The position numbers and the translations under genes are program-made. The notes under the pieces are model-generated. The model was not told the DNA's origin. It saw nothing but the letters and a program-made list of their open reading frames with translations, and did no database searches. Shown here piece after piece: positions 44,188 to 53,764 of a stretch of DNA of 64,000 bases; position 1 is the stretch's first letter; each line of letters begins with the position of its first letter. The DNA is from Brevibacillus brevis (lineage in GTDB: Bacteria > Bacillota > Bacilli > Brevibacillales > Brevibacillaceae), in assembly GCF_031583145.1 (NCBI RefSeq), contig NZ_CP134050.1, positions 779,739 to 843,738 on the forward strand, given 5' to 3'.

Positions 44188-45060
44188 ATGAACGAGAAGG
44201 ATTGCTTGATGCTGAAATATATTTGGGAAACACAAAATCTGACGAAGGCTGCAGAACTTCTCTATATCACACCTCCGGCCTTAACGTATCGGCTGCAGCA
44301 GCTGGAGAAAGAGTTCGGGGTGAACATTCTCACCAAAAACGGCAGGAGCATCGAATTTACACCGGAAGGCAGGTACCTGGTTCAGTACGCCAAGAAATCA
44401 TGGATGGATTTGCGAAAGACAAAAGACTATATGCTGAATATGGGAAGTGAGGTACAGGGAATCCTGCGGCTTGGAATTTCCAGAGTCATTGCGCATTACA
44501 AGCTGCCTCCGATTCTGAAGGCATTTTTGAATCAATTTCCCAAGGTCGAGATCAATGTGAACACCGGGATCAGCGACGAGGTATACGAATTGCTGCGAAA
44601 CAATGAGGTTCATGTGGGGATCGTCAGGGGCAGCTATACGTGGTCAGAGAAGAAGCATTTGCTGAAAGAAGAAAATGTCTACATCCTTTCGAAAAATCCA
44701 GTACGGCTTGAGGACTTGCCCACGATCCCCCGAATCAACTATCGCAATAGCTCTGACTTTAACGAGGAGATTAATAATTGGTGGTATGAACGATTTACGG
44801 ATCCTCCCTTGATCAACATGCAAGTGGATACGTTTGAAATTTGCAAGGAAATGGTAAAAAACGATCTGGGATATGCGATTATTCCGCAGATTTTTTTGAA
44901 GGAAGACGATCCGCTGTACAAGGAAGGACTCATCAACAAAAACGGGGCGGCCGTTACGATGAAAACGTGGATGCTGTATCGGGAATCTTCCACCCAATTG
45001 GCAATGGTAGACAAGTTTGTGAATCACATGAAGTCGCTTGACCTCATGGAATATTCGTGA
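44188..45060 (+). CDS. LysR family transcriptional regulator
   Basis: This 290-residue regulator has an N-terminal winged helix (WETQNLTKAAELLYITPPALTYRLQQLEKEFGVNIL) and a type 2 periplasmic-like effector domain from ~residue 90 (GILRLGISRVIAHYKLPPILKAFLNQFP). The start is ATG 44188 behind GCGGAGGA; ATG 44182 is an alternative. LysR proteins usually control neighbours; here the C45/peptide-transport operon downstream on the same strand is the obvious candidate, though a terminator separates them and no divergent gene is present. Confidence 0.88.
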   Translation: MNEKDCLMLKYIWETQNLTKAAELLYITPPALTYRLQQLEKEFGVNILTKNGRSIEFTPEGRYLVQYAKKSWMDLRKTKDYMLNMGSEVQGILRLGISRVIAHYKLPPILKAFLNQFPKVEINVNTGISDEVYELLRNNEVHVGIVRGSYTWSEKKHLLKEENVYILSKNPVRLEDLPTIPRINYRNSSDFNEEINNWWYERFTDPPLINMQVDTFEICKEMVKNDLGYAIIPQIFLKEDDPLYKEGLINKNGAAVTMKTWMLYRESSTQLAMVDKFVNHMKSLDLMEYS

Positions 45061-45074
45061 CGATGCAATCAAAG

Positions 45075-45100
45075 CAGCGCTTATTCAAGCGCTGTTTTTT
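45075..45100 (+). terminator. Terminator after the LysR gene
   Basis: CAGCGCTT (45075-45082) pairs with AAGCGCTG (45087-45094), followed by six T. Confidence 0.88.
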
Positions 45101-45194
45101 ATGGTGGTGCCTATAGAGTGCTGAGATGGGGAGAAAGCAGGCTTCCGAAGTGGCTCCGCCAGGAAATCGGCTTCTCCTGTAGGGCAATCCTTAA

Positions 45195-45255
45195 AATTTT
45201 TTGAAGAGTTAAGCAAAAATTATGAAATTTACTTTAAGGAAAAGATATGTAATAT
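45195..45255 (+). promoter_or_regulatory. Candidate CodY box and promoter of the peptide-uptake operon
   Basis: AATTTTTTGAAGAGT (45195-45209) matches the CodY consensus in 12 of 15 positions. Downstream, TTTACT (45228-45233), 16 bases and TAATAT (45250-45255) could be the promoter. CodY control of dipeptide importers is known in B. subtilis; here it is inferred. Confidence 0.35.
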
Positions 45256-45347
45256 TTCCATTAAGCGAAATATTTAAAAAACGGGACTTCCCTAAAAAGG
45301 AGATGAACAGAATCCGGGAAGGAAACCAAGCGTAAGGAGAAAATCGT

Positions 45348-46475
45348 ATGTCGGAACGAACAAAAGAGATGCATAAAGACAGATCCCGGAAGTCCTTTCC
45401 GTTTTATCGGTTTTGCGGCACACATCGGCAGATTGGTCAGCAGTTTGGGGAAGCGTGCTCGGAATTGATCAGGAAACATCGCGATTATGCGGTGGAACGA
45501 TTGAACGGCAAATTTCAGGTTTCATCCAGGAGGTTGCAAGAGGCGGTCCTGAAGTACCGGCCCTTTGTCCAAAAATACGCCCCGGGCTTTGATGACGAGG
45601 TGCAGGGTATCGCGGAAGGGGCGGGCATCACACTGGAGGATGCGTATTTGCTTCAACTGAGAGCTGAGATCAACCATTATTGCAGGTCGAATACGGAGTG
45701 CACGACGTTTGCGATTTTGGCGGAAGCCACCTCCAATGGCATTCCGCTGATCGGTCAAAACTGCGACCTGCCCGCTTTTTATTCCGATCTGGGTGTGGTG
45801 GTCGAATACGTTCCCGATGAAGGGCCTGCCTGTCTGATGCTTACGCCTGCCGGTCAGGTGTCCTATATCGGGATCAATGATCTGGGAATGGGGACATTCG
45901 CCAATTTCCTCACCTGCGAGGGATGGAAGCCTGGCTTTCCTCGGTATATGCTGTCACGGCTTGCTCTGACCAAAGGGACGGTCGAGGAAGGGATCGATCT
46001 GGTCCGCCATGTAGAACGGGCATCCTCCCGCAATCTGATTATGCTGGACAAATACGGAGGGGCGGCCGATCTGGAAAATACGCCGACTCGAGATGCCTTG
46101 ATCCGACCGGAAAACGGGCTGCTCGCCCACTCCAATCACTATACGGCGGACAGCTTGCTGGAAGAGGAGCGGCTGCATGGAGTCGAGCTGGAAAATTCGC
46201 GAATCCGCCTGAAGCGCATGGAGGAATTGCTGAGAGAAAACCACGGCAGGCTGAATGCCCTCGCCATGCAGGAGATCTTGCGGGACCGCGGCAGCTATCC
46301 CCACTGTTTATGCCAAATTCACGGGGATGAGAAAGTGCAGTCGCCGGGGGATAAAGGGGCTGACATTATCACATTCGCTTCGGTGATCGCAGAGCCATCG
46401 GAAGGCAGTCTCTGGGTCGCGATCGGACCTCCCAATCAATACGAATACAAACGCTACAGCTTCTCCGGGATCTAG
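45348..46475 (+). CDS. C45 acyltransferase-like Ntn-hydrolase
   Basis: This 375-residue protein resembles the isopenicillin-N/6-APA acyltransferase group (peptidase family C45). The nucleophile is Cys118 in NTECTTFAILAEATSNG, preceded by helical GFDDEVQGIAEGAGITLEDAY and followed by GQNCDLPAFY and SYIGINDLGMGTF. Family members are autocleaved before this Cys and hydrolyse or transfer acyl groups on amides. No signal peptide is present. It starts an operon with an oligopeptide importer (43-base gap), so it may act on an imported N-acyl peptide or amino acid. The substrate is unknown. The start is ATG 45348 behind TAAGGAG. Confidence 0.8.
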   Translation: MSERTKEMHKDRSRKSFPFYRFCGTHRQIGQQFGEACSELIRKHRDYAVERLNGKFQVSSRRLQEAVLKYRPFVQKYAPGFDDEVQGIAEGAGITLEDAYLLQLRAEINHYCRSNTECTTFAILAEATSNGIPLIGQNCDLPAFYSDLGVVVEYVPDEGPACLMLTPAGQVSYIGINDLGMGTFANFLTCEGWKPGFPRYMLSRLALTKGTVEEGIDLVRHVERASSRNLIMLDKYGGAADLENTPTRDALIRPENGLLAHSNHYTADSLLEEERLHGVELENSRIRLKRMEELLRENHGRLNALAMQEILRDRGSYPHCLCQIHGDEKVQSPGDKGADIITFASVIAEPSEGSLWVAIGPPNQYEYKRYSFSGI

Positions 46476-46517
46476 AGGAGAAAAAAGGAGAGAAGCCAAG
46501 CCTAAGGGGGAAATGGC

Positions 46518-48128
46518 ATGAAAGGGTCTGGAATTGCCAAAAAGGTAAGTATTTTTCTCCTCGCATGTTCTCTTGCGGGATGCGGGACACCATCTGGACA
46601 GAGCGAAGGATCCAAAACGCAAACAAAGACAGAAAACGGTACATCGGCGCCAACGGAAGCGAAAGCAGGGGGGGAATTGAGAATTGCCTATCAAGCGCAG
46701 CCTCCCACGCTTGATCCTCATGTGACGACATCGCAGGCTTCGGCTACCATTGGCAGAAACGTCTTTGAGACGCTGGTTACGGTCGATTCCAACTACCGCA
46801 CGCAGCCGTTGCTGGCCGAATCCTGGGAGCAAAGCGAGGATGGGAAAACCATTACCTTCCATCTGCGGAAGGGAGTTCGTTTTCACAACGGCAAAGAGAT
46901 GACGGCAGACGATGTCGTCGCGTCCATGAACCGGTGGATTCAAATATCCAGCGCAGGAAAGGACCATTTTAAAGGAGCGCTCTTTGAAGCGAAAGATCCG
47001 CAGACAGCCATTCTGCACCTGCAAAACCCTACCTCTACGGCGCTGCCGATCATGGCATACGGGGGAGGAAATTATCCGGCTATCATGCCAAAGGAACTGA
47101 TAGATGGCGCCGATCCCAAAGGCGTCAAGGAGTACGTGGGAACAGGCCCTTTCCAATTCAAGGAGTGGCAGCAAGACCAGGAAATCCATCTGAGCAAATT
47201 TGCGGATTACCAGGCGAGGAGCGAAGCGGCTGATGGACTGGCCGGAAAAAGAGAAGCGCTGGTGGATGATTTGCGCTTCATCTTCACCCCTGATTCCTCC
47301 ACGCAAGTCGCAGGGCTGCTCTCCGGTGAGTACGACGTGGCAGCTGACGTTTCCTATGACAGTGTGCAGCAGTTGGAGAACGATTCGGATATTCAAGTCA
47401 ACGTGGCTCCGACAGGAATGCTGAATCTGTTCTTCAACAAGAAAAAAGGACTGTTTGCCAATGTAGCGGCACGCCAGGCCATCGGAGCGGGCATTGACGT
47501 GGAATCGATCCTGATCGCGGCTTATACGGATCCGAAGTACTATCAACAGAACCACAATATGATGATGTACTACCAAGTCGGGCAATGGGCCAGCGAGAAC
47601 GGAAAAGAGCTTTACAACCAGAACAATCCGGATAAGGCGAAGCAATTGCTGAAGGAAGCGGGTTATCAAGGGCAGGAAATCAAGATCGTCACGAGCCGCG
47701 ATTACGAAGACATGTACAACGGGGCAGTGGCCTTGCAGCAGCAGATGGAGAAGCTGGGCATGAAAACCAAGCTGGAAGTATACGATTGGCCGACTTTCAC
47801 CGAGCTGCGTAACGATGAGAACAAATTCGACATTCTGGTGATCACGAACACGCCTAAGCCGGAGCCAAGCTCGCTGGCCTTCATGAGAAAGGACTTCCCG
47901 GGATGGACGGACAGTCCGGAGCTGGACAAGCTGCTAATCGAATTCCGAAGCGCGCCAAACCTGGAAAAGGCGATGAGCGTGTACGGCAAGCTGCAATCGT
48001 GGTTCTACGAATATGTGCCGGTAGTCAAAGTCGGGGACGGAAATTCCATCTCTGCCTCCAAGAAGACCGTCCAAGGCATGAAATGGCTGGACGGCCTCGT
48101 ATTCTGGAACGTTTCCAACCAGGAATAG
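46518..48128 (+). CDS. Oligopeptide-type ABC transporter binding lipoprotein (SBP_bac_5)
   Basis: This 536-residue extracellular binding lipoprotein has lipobox SLAGC (Cys22), a Ser/Thr/Lys linker, then the SBP family 5 core: GGELRIAYQAQPPTLDPHVTTSQAS, PLLAESWEQSEDGKTITFHLRKGVRFHNGKEMTADDVVAS and YVGTGPFQFKEWQ. It would deliver a peptide or peptide-like ligand to the permeases downstream. The start is ATG 46518 behind AAGGGGGAAATGGC. A 12-bp stem-loop follows before the permease genes. Confidence 0.9.
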   Translation: MKGSGIAKKVSIFLLACSLAGCGTPSGQSEGSKTQTKTENGTSAPTEAKAGGELRIAYQAQPPTLDPHVTTSQASATIGRNVFETLVTVDSNYRTQPLLAESWEQSEDGKTITFHLRKGVRFHNGKEMTADDVVASMNRWIQISSAGKDHFKGALFEAKDPQTAILHLQNPTSTALPIMAYGGGNYPAIMPKELIDGADPKGVKEYVGTGPFQFKEWQQDQEIHLSKFADYQARSEAADGLAGKREALVDDLRFIFTPDSSTQVAGLLSGEYDVAADVSYDSVQQLENDSDIQVNVAPTGMLNLFFNKKKGLFANVAARQAIGAGIDVESILIAAYTDPKYYQQNHNMMMYYQVGQWASENGKELYNQNNPDKAKQLLKEAGYQGQEIKIVTSRDYEDMYNGAVALQQQMEKLGMKTKLEVYDWPTFTELRNDENKFDILVITNTPKPEPSSLAFMRKDFPGWTDSPELDKLLIEFRSAPNLEKAMSVYGKLQSWFYEYVPVVKVGDGNSISASKKTVQGMKWLDGLVFWNVSNQE

Positions 48129-48138
48129 TCAGCATCCT

Positions 48139-48170
48139 CTCCACCCATTCTATCGCTGGAATGGGTGGAG
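48139..48170 (+). other. Stem-loop between binding protein and permease genes
   Basis: CTCCACCCATTC (48139-48150) pairs with GAATGGGTGGAG (48159-48170), a perfect 12-bp stem followed by AATTTTCG. It probably stabilises the binding-protein mRNA or partly terminates it. Confidence 0.65.
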
Positions 48171-48207
48171 AATTTTCGATCAAACCGGACGAAAGGTAGG
48201 GTGAACC

Positions 48208-49158
48208 GTGAGAATTTACCTGATAAAGCGAATACTCGCCCTGATTCCCGTGTTGTTTGTGGTGTCCGTCGTCATCTTTTTGATTATCCATATCACCCCT
48301 GGGGACCCGGCTGCGGTCATGCTTGGGGAATCGGCTACGGAGCAAGATGTAAAAGCGCTCCGGCAGCAGCTGGGGCTTGATCTTCCGCTGCATACGCAAT
48401 ACGTGAACTGGATGGCCGATGTGCTGAGGGGGGATTTGGGAGACTCCTACTTCATGAAAGAATCGGTAGCCGAGTCCATTTTCAGCCATTTGCAGCCGAC
48501 ACTCTCTCTGGCCATCCTCGCCCAGATCGTCGCACTGGTCATTGCCATCCCGATCGGCATTGCCGCCGCATTGCGCCGGGGAACGGCAACGGATCAGACG
48601 GTCATGGGGTTTTCCTTGCTGGCTATGGCGGTTCCGAGCTTTTTGCTTGCTCTCTTTTTGATTCTTTTGGTCGGGGTGAAGCTGCAATGGCTGCCTGTAG
48701 CCGGGTACAAGCCGCTGGAGGCGGGACTGTGGAACCATCTGAAATACTTGATTCTTCCCGCCATTTCTCTCGGCGCCATCCAATCTGCGCTGATTACGCG
48801 CATGACCCGGTCTTCCATGCTGGAGGTTCTGAACACCAATTACATCAAGACGGCACGCTCCAAGGGAGTCAAGGAGCGCACACTTGTCTACAAGCATGCG
48901 CTGCGAAACGCGTTCCTCCCGATCCTGACGGTCATCGGGCAAACCTTTGGCGGCTTGGTCACCGGTGCCGTGGTGACGGAAACCATTTTCAACATTCCGG
49001 GAATCGGTCAGCTGATCATCAATTCCGTGGAGCGGAGGGACTATGCCGTCATCCAGGGAGTCGTTCTGTTTGTGACCGCCGCTTATGTATGTATCAATCT
49101 GATCGTCGACATGCTGTACGGTGTGGTTGATCCGAGGGTGCGGCTCGAGCGGAAGTAG
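48208..49158 (+). CDS. dppB: Oligopeptide/dipeptide ABC permease (DppB-like)
   Basis: This 316-residue permease of the DppB/OppB family has six helices. It begins with MRIYLIKRILALIPVLFVVSVVIF and HITPGDPAAVMLG, and has the EAA loop NTNYIKTARSKGVKERTLVYKHALRNAFLPILT that contacts the ATPases. The start is GTG 48208 behind GAAAGGTAGGG. dppC follows after 16 bases. Confidence 0.92.
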   Translation: MRIYLIKRILALIPVLFVVSVVIFLIIHITPGDPAAVMLGESATEQDVKALRQQLGLDLPLHTQYVNWMADVLRGDLGDSYFMKESVAESIFSHLQPTLSLAILAQIVALVIAIPIGIAAALRRGTATDQTVMGFSLLAMAVPSFLLALFLILLVGVKLQWLPVAGYKPLEAGLWNHLKYLILPAISLGAIQSALITRMTRSSMLEVLNTNYIKTARSKGVKERTLVYKHALRNAFLPILTVIGQTFGGLVTGAVVTETIFNIPGIGQLIINSVERRDYAVIQGVVLFVTAAYVCINLIVDMLYGVVDPRVRLERK

Positions 49159-49174
49159 AAGGGGAGGAGTAATC

Positions 49175-50113
49175 ATGAGTATGGGTGCCCTTGGATCAAG
49201 CGCTGGCAAAGTCGAGCTGTCCCAAGTGAAACAACGATTGCAAAAAGAGCAGCAAAGGCTCCTGCTGCGCCGCTTTCTGTCCAATAAACTAATGCTCACA
49301 GGGAGCCTGATCATCGTCCTGATGACGGTTTTCGCCATAATCGGACCGCATCTGGCTTCCTTTGATCCGTATGAAATGGAGCCGTCCAATCGACTGCAGC
49401 CGCCTGGCGGGGAGCATCTGCTCGGGACGGACAACTTTGGCCGCGATCTTTTTGCGCGGATCGTCTACGGGGCGCAAGTATCCATCTGGGTCGGATTTTC
49501 GGTGGCCCTCATCTCCGCATGCATCGGTATGGTGATCGGATTGTACGCAGGCTATTATCGGGCACTGGATCAAGTGCTGATGCGCATTTGCGACGGCCTC
49601 ATGGCGATACCGGGAATCCTTTTGGCGATCGCCCTGGTAGCTGCACTTGGGCCCAGGCAGGAAAATGTCATCATTGCGCTGGGGGTCGTGTTTATCCCGT
49701 ACATTGCCAGGATCGTCCGTTCTGCAACGCTCGTCGTGCGGGAGGAGACCTATATCGAAGCGATGAAGGCACAAGGAGCCAGTGCGACGCGAATCATCTG
49801 GATGCACATTGCGCCCAACACGCTGTCACCCCTCGTCGTGCAAGCGACTTTCGTGTTTGCTGACGCCATCATCACAGAAGCGGCGCTCAGCTTTTTGGGG
49901 GCTGGCGTTCCGACACCGGATCCGAGCTGGGGCAACATTTTGTACGATGGAAAGCTGGTCATCTTTAAAGCGTGGTGGATGACCGTGTTTCCCGGCGTTT
50001 TGATCATTTTGACCGTGATGGGCTTGAACTTCTGGGGAGATGGCCTGCGCGATCTGGTAGACCCGCAGTCCAAGCACAACTGGAAGAGGAAGAGGAAGAA
50101 AAAAGGAAGCTAG
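49175..50113 (+). CDS. dppC: Oligopeptide/dipeptide ABC permease (DppC-like)
   Basis: This is the second permease, 312 residues: an N-terminal cytoplasmic segment, the OppC_N helix (LMLTGSLIIVLMTVFAIIGP), HLLGTDNFGRDLFARIVYGAQVS, and the EAA loop EETYIEAMKAQGASATRIIWMHIAPNTLSPLVV. The C-terminus is strongly basic (KRKRKKKGS). The start is ATG 49175 behind GGGGAGGAG. dppD follows after 13 bases. Confidence 0.92.
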   Translation: MSMGALGSSAGKVELSQVKQRLQKEQQRLLLRRFLSNKLMLTGSLIIVLMTVFAIIGPHLASFDPYEMEPSNRLQPPGGEHLLGTDNFGRDLFARIVYGAQVSIWVGFSVALISACIGMVIGLYAGYYRALDQVLMRICDGLMAIPGILLAIALVAALGPRQENVIIALGVVFIPYIARIVRSATLVVREETYIEAMKAQGASATRIIWMHIAPNTLSPLVVQATFVFADAIITEAALSFLGAGVPTPDPSWGNILYDGKLVIFKAWWMTVFPGVLIILTVMGLNFWGDGLRDLVDPQSKHNWKRKRKKKGS

Positions 50114-50126
50114 GGGGATTTTCGCG

Positions 50127-51134
50127 GTGAATCAACCTCTCTTGGAAGTGAAAGAGCTCAAAATCCATTTTCATACCGAACGCGGCACCATCACAGCGGT
50201 CGACGGCATTTCGTTTCATGTGGAAGAAGGAGAAATCCTTGGGGTCGTGGGGGAGTCGGGCTGCGGAAAAAGTGTGACATCCCAGGCCATTCTTCGATTG
50301 TTTGACGAAAAGCATACCGTACAGTACGACGGAGAGATTTATTTTAAGGGAAAGGATCTTCTTCAGCTTTCTACGGATGCCATGCAGCAAATCCGGGGGA
50401 ATGACATATCCATGGTGTTTCAGGATCCGCTAAGCTCCCTGAACCCAGTCTATACGATCGGCTACCAGATCGCCGAATCCATCCTGCTGCATCAGAAGGT
50501 CTCGAAAAAAGCGGCTTATGAAAAGGCGGTCGATCTGCTGCGCATGACAGGAATCCCCGCCCCTGAAAAGCGTGTGCATGAATATCCCCACCAGCTGTCG
50601 GGAGGCATGCGCCAGCGGGCGATGATCGCGATGACGCTAGCCTGTCAGCCAAAGCTGCTGATCGCAGATGAACCGACGACGGCTCTCGATGTCACCATTC
50701 AAGCCCAGATCCTGGACTTGATGCTGGAATTGAACCGCGATCACCAGATGGGCATCATTTTTATCACACACGATCTCGGGGTGGTAGCGGAGATTTGTAC
50801 CCGCGTGGTGGTGATGTATCTGGGTCAAATCGTGGAGGAGGCGGATGTGGATACGCTGTTTGCAAAGCCGCGCCACCCGTATACCAGGGGCCTCATGAAA
50901 TCCATCCCGCAACTGGACGGAGATCGGTCGCAAAAACTGCACGTCATCGAAGGGATGGTGCCATCTTTGGACAATATCCCTGTCGGATGCCGCTTTGCTC
51001 CCCGATGCCCTCATGCCGATGGCTTGTGCAGCGAACATCCCCCCGAATACAGGGAGTACGCAGCCGGCCACAAGGTCAGGTGCTGGCACGCCGAAAAAAT
51101 CGCGCAGGAAGAGGAGAGAAGCCATGTCTCTTGA
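50127..51134 (+). CDS. dppD: Peptide ABC transporter ATPase (DppD-like)
   Basis: This 335-residue ATPase has Walker [14 protein letters not shown], signature LSGGMRQRAMIAM, Walker B LLIADEPTTALDV and H-loop FITHDL. The C-terminal oligopeptide-transport motif has cysteines in GCRFAPRCPHADGLC and VRCWHAE, which bind a 4Fe-4S cluster in some DppD proteins. The start is GTG 50127 behind TAGGGGGAT. Its end overlaps dppF by 11 bases. Confidence 0.93.
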   Translation: MNQPLLEVKELKIHFHTERGTITAVDGISFHVEEGEILGVVGESGCGKSVTSQAILRLFDEKHTVQYDGEIYFKGKDLLQLSTDAMQQIRGNDISMVFQDPLSSLNPVYTIGYQIAESILLHQKVSKKAAYEKAVDLLRMTGIPAPEKRVHEYPHQLSGGMRQRAMIAMTLACQPKLLIADEPTTALDVTIQAQILDLMLELNRDHQMGIIFITHDLGVVAEICTRVVVMYLGQIVEEADVDTLFAKPRHPYTRGLMKSIPQLDGDRSQKLHVIEGMVPSLDNIPVGCRFAPRCPHADGLCSEHPPEYREYAAGHKVRCWHAEKIAQEEERSHVS

Positions 51135-52116
51135 ACACCAAGAAACCAAACGGCCGCTCCTGGATGTCCGAGGGCTGAAGAAATACTTTCCCGTCAAGGG
51201 CCCGCTCGGCAGCCTCGGCGGCGTCAAAGGATATGTAAAGGCGGTTAACGACGTATCCTTTCACCTTTACGAAGGGGAGACCCTCGGCATAGTAGGGGAA
51301 TCCGGCTGCGGCAAAAGCACGATGGGACGAACGATCCTGCGTCTGACAGATCCCACGGAAGGTCAGGCGTTGTACAAGGATGAGGACATTTTTCAGCTGT
51401 CCGGCAAAAAAATGCAGCCGATCCGCAGGGATGTGCAAATGGTGTTTCAGGACCCCTTTTCATCGCTGAACCCGCGCAAGCGTATCGGGCAGACACTGGA
51501 AGAACCTTTGGCCATCCACTCTATCGGGGAAAAGCAGGAACGAACGGAACGGGTGATGGACATCATGAACAAGGTGGGGCTGCAGCTGGATCACTACTAC
51601 CGTTATCCCCATGAATTTTCGGGAGGGCAAAGGCAGCGGATCGGTTTGGCGAGAGCTTTGGTGGCAGGGCCGAAGATCGTGATTTCCGATGAGCCCGTAT
51701 CCGCGCTTGACGTATCGATCCAATCGCAAATCATCAACCTGCTGCAGCAGTTGCAGGAAGAGTATAAACTGACCTATCTGTTTATCGCCCATGACATCAG
51801 TGTGGTTCGTCACATTTCTGACCGGATCGGCGTCATGTATTTGGGACAAATGGTGGAGCAGGCCCCGACTCCCAGCCTGTTCGCCACTCCGCTGCACCCG
51901 TACACGAAGGCATTGTTGTCAGCTGTACCGATCCCCCATCCATCGCGGAAAAAAGAGCGGATCGTCCTGCGAGGCGAGATTCCGTCTCCCATGAATCCGC
52001 CGACGGGGTGCGTTTTTCATACGAGATGTCCGTATGTGACGGATGTATGCAAGACGGAGACGCCGGTAAAAAAGGAAGCAGCTGCCGGGCATATGGTGGC
52101 TTGTCATTTATATTGA
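51124..52116 (+). CDS. dppF: Peptide ABC transporter ATPase (DppF-like)
   Basis: This is the partner ATPase, 330 residues: Walker [16 protein letters not shown], signature [15 protein letters not shown], Walker [17 protein letters not shown] and H-loop FIAHDIS. C-terminal cysteines [15 protein letters not shown] parallel DppD. The start is ATG 51124 within the dppD end, behind GAGGAGAG; the frame is open upstream inside dppD, but this start gives the usual [24 protein letters not shown]-terminus. A strong terminator follows. Confidence 0.93.
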   Translation: MSLEHQETKRPLLDVRGLKKYFPVKGPLGSLGGVKGYVKAVNDVSFHLYEGETLGIVGESGCGKSTMGRTILRLTDPTEGQALYKDEDIFQLSGKKMQPIRRDVQMVFQDPFSSLNPRKRIGQTLEEPLAIHSIGEKQERTERVMDIMNKVGLQLDHYYRYPHEFSGGQRQRIGLARALVAGPKIVISDEPVSALDVSIQSQIINLLQQLQEEYKLTYLFIAHDISVVRHISDRIGVMYLGQMVEQAPTPSLFATPLHPYTKALLSAVPIPHPSRKKERIVLRGEIPSPMNPPTGCVFHTRCPYVTDVCKTETPVKKEAAAGHMVACHLY

Positions 52117-52145
52117 AAGGCGGAATCAGCCCGATCTGGCAAAGG

Positions 52146-52176
52146 GGATGCAGAACAATGTTCTGCATCCTTTTTT
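52146..52176 (+). terminator. Terminator after the peptide-uptake operon
   Basis: GGATGCAGAAC (52146-52156) pairs with GTTCTGCATCC (52160-52170), followed by six T. Confidence 0.93.
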
Positions 52177-52303
52177 CTTGCACCGAGGGAGGAATCTGCT
52201 ACCCGTTTCTGCTATGATAGTCGTATTCGTAAAGGTTCCTCTTTATTTTTCGAATGTTACAAATGGCAGGTGCTTCAGTTCGTTTGCGTAAGGAGGGGAA
52301 CGT

Positions 52304-53764
52304 GTGCTGGATATCAGTCCTCACCTGGAAGAAGGTGCCGACGCGCTTTATTTGCAATTATATCGATATTTTTGTGCAGAGATTCAGTCCAGACGCTTGC
52401 CGTCGGGGACGAGACTGCCATCGGTCCGGGCGCTCAGTCAGCATTTGCGGGTGAGCAAGACAACCGTGGAGACAGCGTACCATCAGCTGCTCGCGGAAGG
52501 GTATTTGGAGAGCCGGGAGCGAAGCGGCTTTTATGTGGTGGACGTGGACTGGGATAGTCTTGCCGCTTTCGGTGGCCCAACCGTGCGGACGAAGCAGGGA
52601 AAAGTCGCAGCGCAGCCGCCGGCAGCAGGTGTGCGGAAACAGGCTTCCTGCACGATTCGGTACGATTTCCATCAAGCGCAGGTCGATGCGGAGCATTTCC
52701 CTTTTGAGCTGTGGAGAAAGTACTCCAACCAGTGCATGCAGCGCGAAAACCGCAGTGTGCTCTACTACGGAGACCGTCAGGGGGAGCCCGGCCTGCGCGA
52801 GGAAATCGCCCGCTATCTAGGGCAAGCTCGGGGTGTGCAGGCAACAGCCGAGCAGGTGGTGGTCGGTGCGGGGACACAGGTCATCATGACCCTGATCGGC
52901 CTGTTGTTTGGACTCCGGGGGCAAGCAATCGCCATGGAAGACCCGGGATACCACGGGGTTCGCACCGTATTCCAGCAATTAGGTTTTGCGATTCAGCCGA
53001 TTCCGCTCGAGGAAGATGGCATTGATGTAGAGGCACTGGGACGGAGCGATGCGCGGCTGGTCTATATTACGCCTTCTCATCAGGACCCGACCGGGATTGT
53101 GATGCCCTATGCGAAGCGGCTCAAGCTGCTGCAATGGGCGAACCGGACGGAAAGCTACATCCTGGAGGACGATTACGACGGGGAGTTCCGCTATCACGGG
53201 CGGCCCATTCCGTCGTTGCAAGGCTTGGATAAGGATGGACGAGTGATCTATCTGGGGACGTTTTCCAAGGCCCTACTGCCGACGATTCGAATCAGCTACA
53301 TGGTGCTTCCGCATTCCTTGCTGCCGGCATTTCACGAGCGACTCGCCGAGTTTGACCAGACGTGTTCCCGGGTTCATCAGGAGACGCTGGCGCTGTTCAT
53401 GAAAAATGGCGATTGGGTGAGGCACATTCGCAAGATGAGGACCTTGTACCGCAAGAAGCATGAAGCGATGCTTCGCGCCCTGCAGGAGCAATTCGGGAGC
53501 GGCATTCACGTCACGGGCCAGGATGCGGGAATGTCCGTGATGGTGGAAGTCCACAGCGATTCCAGCTCCGCGGATTTGGCGGACATCGCGAAAGAGGCGG
53601 GCATCCGCGTCCATCCGGCGTGCCACAAATGGATCGACCAGGCGCGGAAAGGATCGCCGTCTTTTCAGTTTGGCTTCGGCGGGCAGTCCGTCGAAGAGAT
53701 CGAGGCTGGTCTCAGGCTGCTTAAGGAAACGTGGCAGCCTTATCTACGGGAGGGCGCTAAATGA
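52304..53764 (+). CDS. MocR-type regulator (GntR HTH plus aminotransferase domain)
   Basis: This 486-residue MocR/PdxR-type protein has an N-terminal GntR winged helix (residues ~13-80, LPSGTRLPSVRALSQHLRVSKTTVETAYHQLLAEGYL). It is joined to a class I aminotransferase fold with the PLP lysine Lys322 (GTFSKALLPTIRISYM). Such proteins sense PLP or an amino-acid adduct. The start is GTG 52304 behind AAGGAGGGGAAC. Its TGA overlaps the azlC ATG (ATGA), so regulator and AzlCD exporter are one operon. The effector may be the amino acid that AzlCD exports. Confidence 0.9.
   Translation: MLDISPHLEEGADALYLQLYRYFCAEIQSRRLPSGTRLPSVRALSQHLRVSKTTVETAYHQLLAEGYLESRERSGFYVVDVDWDSLAAFGGPTVRTKQGKVAAQPPAAGVRKQASCTIRYDFHQAQVDAEHFPFELWRKYSNQCMQRENRSVLYYGDRQGEPGLREEIARYLGQARGVQATAEQVVVGAGTQVIMTLIGLLFGLRGQAIAMEDPGYHGVRTVFQQLGFAIQPIPLEEDGIDVEALGRSDARLVYITPSHQDPTGIVMPYAKRLKLLQWANRTESYILEDDYDGEFRYHGRPIPSLQGLDKDGRVIYLGTFSKALLPTIRISYMVLPHSLLPAFHERLAEFDQTCSRVHQETLALFMKNGDWVRHIRKMRTLYRKKHEAMLRALQEQFGSGIHVTGQDAGMSVMVEVHSDSSSADLADIAKEAGIRVHPACHKWIDQARKGSPSFQFGFGGQSVEEIEAGLRLLKETWQPYLREGAK

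Noticed and set aside
45100..45194. A third copy of the 2183/15415 repeat near 45155
   Set aside because: Only about 11 bases (TGGCTCCGCCA) agree, which may be chance, and the flanking TACAGA segment is missing.
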